DNA from: an uncultured Prevotellaceae bacterium
Lineage (GTDB): Bacteria; Bacteroidota; Bacteroidia; Bacteroidales; Muribaculaceae
DNA: 21,216 nucleotides
Reading direction: 5' to 3'
Assembly: GCA_900541935.1 (NCBI GenBank)
Contig: UQLZ01000042.1
Coordinates: 1 to 21,216 of the forward strand
Part shown: one piece after another, positions 8,125-15,428 of the stretch
Numbering within the stretch: position 1 is the first letter of the stretch
How the letters are laid out: each line of letters starts with the position of its first letter
Program-made: the position numbers and the translations under genes
The notes under the pieces: model-generated
What the model was told of the DNA's origin: nothing
The model's database searches: none
What the model saw: only the letters and a program-made list of their open reading frames with translations

Positions 8125-10227
8125 ATGGTAAAAGATTTTTTAATAAGCTGCGGAATAGCGCTTGCTACAGTTGGTGTAGCAAGCGCCGCTCCCGGCGATT
8201 CTATAAAGGTTGTTAAAGGTCAAATTAGTGATTATTATATTGCTGTAACCAAGACGCGTACTGTAACAGGATTTGTGCGTGATGAAAAAGGCAACCCGCT
8301 TGAGGGTGCTACTGTAATGTTTTTTGCGAGTCCAATCCACTGCACAACAGATGCTTGTGGCAGATATTCTGTAAATGGTGGGGAAAATGATAAAAGATTG
8401 TACGTTTATTATCCAGGTAAGAAGATTGTTGATATGCCGTTAGAGTTCAGCCAGACAAATGTAGATGTTGTTCTCGAAGACGGTGATAGAGAAAAGACTA
8501 TTAAAAGAGAAGTTGCAAAGGCAACAAAATGGTTTGATGCAAATACCTATGCTCCTAAGACATATTGTAACCCGATGAATATCAGTTACAATTATGAACC
8601 CTATAATGATAATGTTTTGCCGAATGGCTCATTCCGCTCGGCTGCAGACCCAATGGGTCTTACTTACAAAAATGAATATTTCCTCTTTTCTACCAATCAA
8701 GGAGGATTTCACTATTCAAAAAATTTAACGGAATGGGAGTTTGCTCCGGCAAGTTTCCAGCGTAACCCGAAAGATGACGACCAATGTGCTCCTGCTGCAT
8801 TTGTCAGTGGTGACACATTATATTATACAGGCTCAACTTATTATGGTTTGCCTGTTTGGTATAGTGATAAGCCAAAATCAGGCAAGTTTAAAAAGGCAAT
8901 AGATTGTGGCGTCCTTCCTTGGTGGGACCCGTATCTCTTCCTTGATGATGACGGTAAATTATACCTTTATTATGGTTCAAGCAATGAGTATCCGCTAAAG
9001 GCTGTTCAGTTGAGTCGTGATGATTTTTATCCTATTAGCAAAATTTATGACGTTATGATGCTCCGTCCGAAAGAGCATGGATGGGAGCGCTTCGGAATGA
9101 ATAATGATGATGAGGTTACTCTTGCTCCATTTACAGAAGGCGCTTCTATGACAAAACATAATGGAAAGTATTATTTCCAATACGGAGCCCCGGGTACTGA
9201 GTTCAAGGTTTATGCCGATGGCGTTTATGTGTCAGACAGCCCGCTCGGGCCGTTCAAGTACCAGAAGCATAATCCGATGAGTTACAAGCCTGGCGGTTAT
9301 GTTCAGGGAAGCGGACATGGAGGTACTTTCTGTGATTTGAAAGGCAACTATTGGCATGTATCAACGTGTATGCTTTCAAATAAGTATAAGTTTGAAAGAA
9401 GAATAGGGCTTTATCCAACGGCTTTCGATGCTGATGATGTTATGTATAGTTCAGCCGCTTTTGGAGATTATCCGAATTATAATGCGGATTTCGATATTAA
9501 GAATCCTTCAGAGCGATTTACCGGTTGGATGCTTCTTTCTTTGAATAAGAAAGTAGATGTTTCAAGCACAGACAGTATATATTCGGCGTCAAATTTGACA
9601 GATGAGAATATGCGTTCTTATTGGGCAGCTAAAACAGGAAAGCCAGGAGAATGGATTACTATGGACCTAGGTGATGTTAAGTCAGTCAAGGCGATCCAAT
9701 TGAATTTTTATGATTATAAGACCGTTCAGCATAACAGAGCCAATGATATTTATTATCAATATCGTATATTTGCATCTGACAATGGTTCTGATTGGATGTT
9801 GGTAGTTGACAAGTCAGATAACGACAAAGACTGTCCTCATGATTATGTTGAATTGCAGCAGGAATTGAAAACGAGATACCTGAAATTGGAAGTTCTGCAT
9901 GTGCCGTCAGGAAATGTATGTCTTTCAGAGTTCCGTGTTTTCGGTAACGCTTCCGGTGTTGCACCAACTAAGGTAAAAGGTTTAAAAGTCAATCGAGACA
10001 AGAATGATGCTCGAAATGCAATGATAACATGGTCTGAGTCGGAGAACGCATACGGTTACAATATCTATTACGGAATAGAACCAGATAAGTTATACAATGC
10101 CATAACTGTATATGGTGATACTAAATATGACATGCGTGGACTTGATAGAGATACCGAGTATTATTTCGCCATTGAGGCACTTGGTGAAAGTGGCAGGTCT
10201 GAAATGAGTAAGGTTATCAAACATTAA
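8125..10227 (+). CDS. GH43-like glycosidase with CarbopepD-like, discoidin and FN3 domains
   Basis: This 700-residue secreted enzyme has a signal peptide to about residue 21 (VASAA). About 46-118 is a carboxypeptidase-regulatory-like beta-sandwich (TVTGFVRDEKGNPLEGATV, CGRYSVNG). About 165-455 is a five-bladed propeller of the GH43 type. Likely catalytic residues are D175 (SAADP), D268 (WWDPYLF) and E338 (FTEGAS), matching the Asp/Asp/Glu triad of that clan. About 480-608 is a discoidin (F5/8 type C, CBM32-like) module (GEWITMDLGDVKSVKAIQL, RYLKLEV). About 613-700 is a fibronectin type III domain. GH43 contains many arabinofuranosidases and xylosidases; specificity here is unknown. It is packed between susD (6-base gap) and the GH144 gene. 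A related propeller family such as GH117 cannot be excluded. Confidence 0.82.
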   Translation: MVKDFLISCGIALATVGVASAAPGDSIKVVKGQISDYYIAVTKTRTVTGFVRDEKGNPLEGATVMFFASPIHCTTDACGRYSVNGGENDKRLYVYYPGKKIVDMPLEFSQTNVDVVLEDGDREKTIKREVAKATKWFDANTYAPKTYCNPMNISYNYEPYNDNVLPNGSFRSAADPMGLTYKNEYFLFSTNQGGFHYSKNLTEWEFAPASFQRNPKDDDQCAPAAFVSGDTLYYTGSTYYGLPVWYSDKPKSGKFKKAIDCGVLPWWDPYLFLDDDGKLYLYYGSSNEYPLKAVQLSRDDFYPISKIYDVMMLRPKEHGWERFGMNNDDEVTLAPFTEGASMTKHNGKYYFQYGAPGTEFKVYADGVYVSDSPLGPFKYQKHNPMSYKPGGYVQGSGHGGTFCDLKGNYWHVSTCMLSNKYKFERRIGLYPTAFDADDVMYSSAAFGDYPNYNADFDIKNPSERFTGWMLLSLNKKVDVSSTDSIYSASNLTDENMRSYWAAKTGKPGEWITMDLGDVKSVKAIQLNFYDYKTVQHNRANDIYYQYRIFASDNGSDWMLVVDKSDNDKDCPHDYVELQQELKTRYLKLEVLHVPSGNVCLSEFRVFGNASGVAPTKVKGLKVNRDKNDARNAMITWSESENAYGYNIYYGIEPDKLYNAITVYGDTKYDMRGLDRDTEYYFAIEALGESGRSEMSKVIKH

Positions 10228-10254
10228 TATAAGATATATTATCTACTGACTATT

Positions 10255-11622
10255 ATGAAAAAAATTTTAAATGTAGCAATGTCGGCTTTGTTGGTTGCCC
10301 TCGCATCATGTGGGGGTACAACCAAGGAAGTCGTGTCTATTACTTCGGAGGCTGAAAACCGCCCGGAATCGTTTGAAAGCGACAGTGCTTTCCTTGACTA
10401 TATCCAAAAGGTGCACTTTAACTATATGTGGGAAGGGGCTGAGGTTAATTCAGGGCTTGCATGTGAAAGAATTCACCTTGATGGAGTTTATCCTGAAAAA
10501 GATTCAACAGTCGTGACTACAGGCGGTAGCGGATTTGGCGTTGCCGGTTTGATAGTAGGAATGGAAAGGGGATTTATTACTCGTGAGGCTGGAGTTGAAA
10601 GACTTCATAAAATTGTTGATTTTCTTACGAAGGCTGATCGTTTCCATGGAGTTTGGCCTCACTGGTTGGAAGGAACAACTGGAAAGGTAAAACCTTTTGG
10701 CAAGAAGGACAATGGCGGAGATCTTGTTGAAAGTTGCTTTTTGATGCAAAGTCTTTTGTGTGTTCGTCAATATGTTAAAGACGGCAATGAAAGTGAAAAA
10801 CTTCTTGCAGAGAAAATTAACAAATTGTGGCATGAAATGGAATTTGATTGGTATCGTAATGGAGGTAAAAACGTCCTTTACTGGCATTGGTCTCCTGAAT
10901 ATGCTTGGGAGATGAACTTCCCATTGGAGGGATATAACGAATGCCTGATTACTTATATTCTTGGCGCATCTTCACCAACACATGCTATTCCAGCAGAGTG
11001 CTATCACGAAGGCTGGGCTCGTAATGGTAAGTTTACAACAGATGCAAAACCTTATGGTTTCCCTTTGGAATTGAGACATAATGGTGCTGAAGAACTGGGA
11101 GGTCCGCTTTTCTGGGCTCATTATTCTTATATTTGTCTTGACCCTCGAGGATTGAAAGATAAATATGCAAGTCTCTGGAATGTTGTAGCAAACCATGCTA
11201 AGAGCGATTATGCTTACTGTGTCGAAAATCCAAAAGGTTTTAAAGGCTATGGCGAAAATTGCTGGGGTTTGACAGCAAGTTATTCAACAAAAGGCTATTC
11301 AGCACATTGTCCTGGTAATAATGACTGTGGCGTTATTACTCCTACTGCAGCGTTGTCTTGTTTTCCTTACACACCAGAAGAATCAATGAAGGCTTTGAAG
11401 TATTTCTATTCAAAAGGTGATACAATTTGGGGTAAGTATGGTTTCTTTGACGCATTTTCAGAGCAAGATAATTGGACTGTTCCACGTTATTTGGCTATTG
11501 ACCAATGTACAATTGCTCCGATGATTGAGAATTACCGCACTGGCTTGCTTTGGGATTTGTTTATGAGTTGTCCTGAAGTTCAGAACGGTTTGAAAGTATT
11601 GGGATTCGAAATTTCTAAATAA
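10255..11622 (+). CDS. GH144-family lipoprotein, probable endo-beta-1,2-glucanase
   Basis: This 455-residue lipoprotein belongs to the glucoamylase-like (alpha/alpha)6-barrel family PF10091, classed as GH144. Characterised members cleave beta-1,2-glucan internally to sophoro-oligosaccharides. The lipobox is LAS-C with Cys19. Conserved family stretches seen here are SGFGVAGLIVGMERG (91-105), HGVWPHWLEG (131-140), GGDLVES (154-160), NFPLEGYNECLITYILG (221-237), FWAHYSYICLDPRG (286-299), NCWGLTASY (335-343) and DNWTVPRYLAIDQCTIAPMIENYRTG (given here as its two ends, 405-430). Acidic residues D156, E159, E225 and E229 line up with the conserved acidic positions expected in the active site. The lipoprotein signal suggests membrane anchoring, perhaps at the surface beside SusD. 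It lies 27 bases after the GH43-like gene and 14 before GH3. Activity is inferred from family. Confidence 0.88.
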   Translation: MKKILNVAMSALLVALASCGGTTKEVVSITSEAENRPESFESDSAFLDYIQKVHFNYMWEGAEVNSGLACERIHLDGVYPEKDSTVVTTGGSGFGVAGLIVGMERGFITREAGVERLHKIVDFLTKADRFHGVWPHWLEGTTGKVKPFGKKDNGGDLVESCFLMQSLLCVRQYVKDGNESEKLLAEKINKLWHEMEFDWYRNGGKNVLYWHWSPEYAWEMNFPLEGYNECLITYILGASSPTHAIPAECYHEGWARNGKFTTDAKPYGFPLELRHNGAEELGGPLFWAHYSYICLDPRGLKDKYASLWNVVANHAKSDYAYCVENPKGFKGYGENCWGLTASYSTKGYSAHCPGNNDCGVITPTAALSCFPYTPEESMKALKYFYSKGDTIWGKYGFFDAFSEQDNWTVPRYLAIDQCTIAPMIENYRTGLLWDLFMSCPEVQNGLKVLGFEISK

Positions 11623-11636
11623 AATCTTTTACACTT

Positions 11637-13919
11637 ATGAAACTTAAAAAATTCTTATTTGTTTCAGCTTTTGCGTTGACAACAGGTCTTGCTTCAGTAG
11701 CAGGTCCTGCGGCTAATGATGCAAAGATGGACAAATTCATTGACGATTTGATGGGTAAGATGACCATTGAAGAAAAAATCGGTCAGTTGAATTTGCCGGT
11801 AACAGGGGAAATTGTTACAGGACAAGCAAAAAGTAGTGACGTTGCGGGTCGTATTAAAAAGGGCCAAGTCGGAGGCCTTTTTAACTTGAAAGGCGTTGAC
11901 CGCGTTCGTGATATTCAGAAAATAGCAGTAGAAGAGAGCCGTCTTGGCATTCCATTGCTATTTGGTATGGATGTTATCCATGGTTATGAAACAGTTTTCC
12001 CTATTCCATTAGGACTTTCATGCACATGGGATATGGCTGCTATTGAAAAATCTGCGCGCATTGCAGCAAAAGAATGTAGTGCTGACGGTATTAACTGGAC
12101 TTTCAGTCCAATGCTTGATATTTGCCACGATGCTCGTTGGGGTCGTGTTTCTGAAGGTAATGGTGAAGACCCGTTCTTGGGTGCCCGCATTGCAGAAGCA
12201 ATGGTTAGAGGTTATCAGGGCGATTTGAAAGATAAGGATGAAATTCTAGCTTGTGTTAAGCACTTTGCTCTCTATGGCGCACCCGAAGCAGGTCGTGACT
12301 ATAATACAGTTGATATGAGTCACTGGCGTATGTATAATGATTATTTCCCACCTTATAAGGCTGCAATTGAAGCAGGTGCTCAAAGCGTTATGGCTTCTTT
12401 CAACATCGTTGACGGTATTCCTGCTACAGGTAACCGCTGGCTTTTGACTGAAGTGCTTCGTGACCAATGGGGCTTTGATGGCTTTGTCGTTACTGACTAT
12501 ACTGGTATCTACGAGATGATTGCTCACGGTATGGGAGATTTTCAGACTGTAGGTGCTTTAGCATTGAAGGCTGGTGTCGATATGGATATGGTTTCTGATG
12601 CTTTTGTTGGTACTTTGGCTAAGTCATTGAAGGAAGGAAAGGTAACAGAAGAAGAAATCAATACAGCATGCCGCCGCATCCTTGAAGCAAAATATCGTCT
12701 TGGTTTATTCAAAGATCCATATAAATATTGTGACGTAAAGCGTCCTGCTAAGGAAGTCTTTACTGCAGAAAACAGAGCAGAAGCAAGAAAGATTGCAAGA
12801 GAATCTTTCGTTTTGTTGAAGAATGAAGGTAATGCACTCCCTTTGAAGAAGTCAGGCAAGATTGCCCTTATTGGTCCGTTGGCTAATACACGTGCAAATA
12901 TGCCGGGTACATGGAGCGTTGCTGCAGTTTCTGAAAAATATTCTACTCTTCTTGAGGGTTTCCAGGCTGCAGTTGGTGACAAGGCTGAAATTCTTTACGC
13001 AAAGGGTAGCAACTTGATGTACGATGCTGTTCGTGAGAAAGATGCTACAATGTTTGGTAGAGAAATCCGTGATAACAGAACTGATGCTGAGATGCTTAAA
13101 GAGGCATTGGAAGTTGCTGCAAAGGCAGACGTTATTGTCGCAGCTCTTGGTGAATCTTCTGAAATGAGTGGTGAGTCAAGCAGTAGAACAAATCTTGAAA
13201 TGCCTGACGCTCAGCGCGATTTGCTAAAGGCTTTGCTTGCTACTGGCAAACCAGTTGTTCTTGTTCTATTCTCTGGCCGCCCAACTGTTCTTACATGGGA
13301 AGAGGAGAACGTTCCTGCTATCTTGAACGTTTGGTTCGGTGGTAGTGAAACAGCAGATGCTGTGCCAGATGTTGTATTCGGTGATTATTCTCCAAGCGGA
13401 AAATTGACTTCAACTTTCCCACGCACTGTTGGTCAGTTGCCAATGAGTTATAATTATTACAATACAGGAAGACCTCAAAAGCAATGGTTCTCTAAGTTTA
13501 CAACAAGTTATCTTGACTGCCCGAACGAACCGCTTTATCCATTTGGTTATGGACTTTCTTATACTAAGTTCCAATATTCAGATTTTGCTCTTAGCGCTGA
13601 CTCAATGAAAGAAGATGAAACTATAACAGCTTCTGTTAAGGTTTCTAATGTTGGCAATTATGACGGTGATGAAATCGTACAACTTTATATTCGTGATATG
13701 GTTGGCAGCGTTGTTCGTCCTGTTCAGGAACTTAAAGGCTTTGAAAGAATCAGTTTGAAAAAAGGCGAAAGCAAGACTGTTACTTTCACAATTAATGCAG
13801 AACTTTTGAAGTTCTACAATTCAAAACTTGATTACGTTTGCGAGCCGGGTGAATTCCAGGTAATGGTAGGTCCTAACAGCCGTGACGTTGAAATCAAGTC
13901 ATTCAATTTAACGAAGTAA
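11637..13919 (+). CDS. GH3 beta-glucosidase, probably periplasmic (sophoro-oligosaccharide type)
   Basis: This 760-residue enzyme releases glucose from the non-reducing end of beta-gluco-oligosaccharides by a retaining mechanism. A signal peptide ends near residue 22 (SVAGPA) without a lipobox, so the protein should be periplasmic. About 30-355 is the TIM barrel (MTIEEKIGQLN, FGMDVIHGYETVFPIPLG, RWGRVSEGNGEDP, CVKHFALYG), with nucleophile D287 in GFVVTDYTG. About 390-600 is the alpha/beta sandwich with the probable acid/base E513 (ESSEMSGESSSRTNLEMP). About 660-745 is the fibronectin-like C-terminal domain (VSNVGNYDGDEIVQLYI). From memory it strongly resembles Bacteroides GH3 enzymes acting on beta-1,2-linked oligosaccharides, which fits the neighbouring GH144. 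It lies 14 bases after GH144 and is followed by a hairpin with T-tract. Confidence 0.93.
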   Translation: MKLKKFLFVSAFALTTGLASVAGPAANDAKMDKFIDDLMGKMTIEEKIGQLNLPVTGEIVTGQAKSSDVAGRIKKGQVGGLFNLKGVDRVRDIQKIAVEESRLGIPLLFGMDVIHGYETVFPIPLGLSCTWDMAAIEKSARIAAKECSADGINWTFSPMLDICHDARWGRVSEGNGEDPFLGARIAEAMVRGYQGDLKDKDEILACVKHFALYGAPEAGRDYNTVDMSHWRMYNDYFPPYKAAIEAGAQSVMASFNIVDGIPATGNRWLLTEVLRDQWGFDGFVVTDYTGIYEMIAHGMGDFQTVGALALKAGVDMDMVSDAFVGTLAKSLKEGKVTEEEINTACRRILEAKYRLGLFKDPYKYCDVKRPAKEVFTAENRAEARKIARESFVLLKNEGNALPLKKSGKIALIGPLANTRANMPGTWSVAAVSEKYSTLLEGFQAAVGDKAEILYAKGSNLMYDAVREKDATMFGREIRDNRTDAEMLKEALEVAAKADVIVAALGESSEMSGESSSRTNLEMPDAQRDLLKALLATGKPVVLVLFSGRPTVLTWEEENVPAILNVWFGGSETADAVPDVVFGDYSPSGKLTSTFPRTVGQLPMSYNYYNTGRPQKQWFSKFTTSYLDCPNEPLYPFGYGLSYTKFQYSDFALSADSMKEDETITASVKVSNVGNYDGDEIVQLYIRDMVGSVVRPVQELKGFERISLKKGESKTVTFTINAELLKFYNSKLDYVCEPGEFQVMVGPNSRDVEIKSFNLTK

Positions 13920-13934
13920 CAAGGCATTAAAAGG

Positions 13935-13970
13935 ATTGAGGGTATGGTATAAGCCATGCCCTCAATTTTT
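13935..13970 (+). terminator. Hairpin with T-tract between GH3 and GH172 genes
   Basis: A 13-bp stem (13935-13947 with 13954-13966, one G-U pair) encloses a 6-base loop and runs into TTTTT. It lies 15 bases after the GH3 stop and ends 16 bases before the GH172 start. It has the form of an intrinsic terminator. Since no room remains for a separate promoter, it may act as a partial terminator or an mRNA-stability element that lowers GH172 expression. Confidence 0.8.
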
Positions 13971-13986
13971 CTTAAAATTTAGACTT

Positions 13987-15168
13987 ATGAAAAAATTTCT
14001 ATGTGTTTTGGCATTGGCAATCGCCGTTTGTATTCCTTCAATGGCACAGACAAATTTGTCAAGTGAGTTGATGAACCTTACAAAAATTCGTGAGGGTGTG
14101 AAAAATATGCGTGTTAGTAGTTATGACAAATCTGGCAACAATCGTGACCACTTGTCTCAAATTAAGCCAGGCGAGAGAGCGGTTTTGGCAGACATCCAAG
14201 GAGCAGGCATTATTAATCATATTTGGGTTACTATTGCTCCTGGACCTGCTGATATCAGTCGTAATGATATTATATTAAATATGTATTGGGATTGAAATGA
14301 CTATCCATCTGTTGAGTCACCAATTGGGCCATTCTTTGGTCAGGGATGGAATGAGCAGTATAATTACGCGTCACTTCCGCTTTCTGCAGGTCCTGGTAGT
14401 GGAGCAGGTTTGTCTTGCTATTTCTCAATGCCATTTAGCAATGGTGCTAAAATAGTAATTGAAAATCAGGCAGACAGAAATATTGACTGCTTTTACTACT
14501 ATATTGATTATGTAGCAATGGATAAGTTACCTAAGGATATGGGACGTTTCCACGCTTGGTTTAATAGAGAGATAACAGAAGCGCTTCCAGAGGGAGAGAC
14601 AGAATGGGGCGTTCTCGGCAAGCAGACAGAAAATGAAGATGGAGCCAATAATTATCTTTTTGCAGATATTAAAGGTAAAGGCCACTTTATTGGAATTAAT
14701 TATTATGTGCAAAATCCGTCGCCAATGTGGTATGGTGAGGGTGATGATATGTGGTTTATTGATGGAGAAACAAAACCTTCTTTGATTGGAACAGGAACTG
14801 AAGATTTCTTTAACACAGCATGGTGCCCTAAAGAGCCGTTCTCTCATCCTTATTTCGGGTATCCGAGAGTAAACAATAATATAGGATGGTTGGGAAGAAC
14901 TCACGTTTACAGATATTTTATCAATGATCCAATATATTTTGAAAAGTCTTTACGTGGAACTATTGAGCATGGACACAATAACTGTTTGACTCTTGATTTG
15001 GCAACAGTTGCATATTGGTATCAAACAGAGGCTTGCCAATTGCCAAAATCTCCAACTAAAGAGGATAGAAAATTAATGCCGATGATTGATACAGTTGAAA
15101 TAATGAAATGGCGTCACGAATGGCGTAAAAACCATGGCAACGACCCAAAGTTATGGGGCAATGAGTAG
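13987..15168 (+). pseudogene. GH172 (DUF2961) glycosidase gene with in-frame TGA
   Basis: Read straight through in one frame, this gene encodes about 393 residues of a DUF2961/GH172 protein, a family whose characterised members cleave D-fructofuranosyl or D-arabinofuranosyl bonds. A signal peptide covers residues 1-20 (CIPSMAQ). After residue 102 the codon at 14293-14295 is TGA, and the same frame resumes at once with NDYPSVESPIGPFFG, a conserved family stretch where WDG is normally seen. A single G-to-T change (GGA to TGA) explains this. Downstream the frame is fully open and keeps family motifs including GTGTEDFFNTAW, which carries a predicted catalytic Glu, and FGYPR. TGA is a genuine stop elsewhere in the window (nrdG), so recoding is unlikely. 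It is a recent nonsense mutation, a sequencing error, or strain variation. The start at 13987 is chosen because the signal peptide begins there; the longer TTG start would lie inside the hairpin. Confidence 0.85.
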
Positions 15169-15200
15169 AAAGTGATATTATTAAAGTATTTTTGTCTATA

Positions 15201-15237
15201 AAAGAGTAGTGCTGGCTATAAAGCATTACTCTTTTTT
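15201..15237 (+). terminator. Intrinsic terminator after the PUL
   Basis: A 13-bp stem (15201-15213 with 15222-15234, one G-U pair) encloses an 8-base loop and the right arm continues into a run of T (15232-15237). It lies 32 bases after the GH172 stop and ends the polysaccharide locus. Confidence 0.85.
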
Positions 15238-15271
15238 GTTTTCTGTTAATTGAGAAAGTGTTTAACTTTCT

Positions 15272-15360
15272 AAAGTTTTCCAAAATCAGAAATTAAATAG
15301 TTGGAAAAGAGATAGATAACAGAATTTAATAGTTAAAAAGTTGTCCAAAATGGAAAATTA
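15272..15360. promoter_or_regulatory. Repeat-rich leader of nrdD, candidate operator
   Basis: AAAGTTTTCCAAAAT (15272-15286) recurs as AAAGTTGTCCAAAAT (15337-15351) 65 bases later. The first copy also forms a perfect inverted pair, TTTTCCAA (15276-15283) with TTGGAAAA (15301-15308), 25 bases centre to centre, and the second copy contains TCCA AAA TGGA. Just upstream AACTTTCTAAAGTT (15264-15277) is itself palindromic. The motif does not look like an NrdR box. It lies 35-115 bases upstream of the -7 element, so it may bind an unidentified regulator of the anaerobic reductase. Confidence 0.4.
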
Positions 15361-15385
15361 TAGTGCGTCAATGAAAAATATTTTC

Positions 15386-15393
15386 TAATTTTG
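15386..15393 (+). promoter_or_regulatory. -7 element for nrdD-nrdG
   Basis: TAATTTTG matches TAnnTTTG fully. No TTTG is found 19-21 bases upstream, so the promoter may need an activator. The leader to the ATG at 15429 would be about 30 bases. Confidence 0.5.
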
Positions 15394-15428
15394 TTGCTGT
15401 AATCCTAATTAAAAAGAAAGAATATAAA

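Noticed and set aside
8125..8151. Lipobox in the GH43-like protein (ISC at residues 7-9)
   Set aside because: The Cys is too close to the N-terminus for a lipoprotein signal; a normal signal peptide ending near VASAA fits better.
12542..12982. Antisense open frame of 146 residues inside GH3
   Set aside because: It mirrors a strongly coding GH3 region, has no family resemblance or start signals, and reflects codon bias on the other strand.
13936..13986. Longer GH172 start at TTG 13936
   Set aside because: It would lie within the hairpin stem and place 17 extra residues before a clear signal peptide that begins with ATG at 13987.
14293..14295. UGA recoding (selenocysteine or UGA read as glycine) in GH172
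   Set aside because: nrdG ends normally in TGA, the family has glycine rather than cysteine here, and no obvious SECIS-like hairpin follows. A point mutation or error is simpler.
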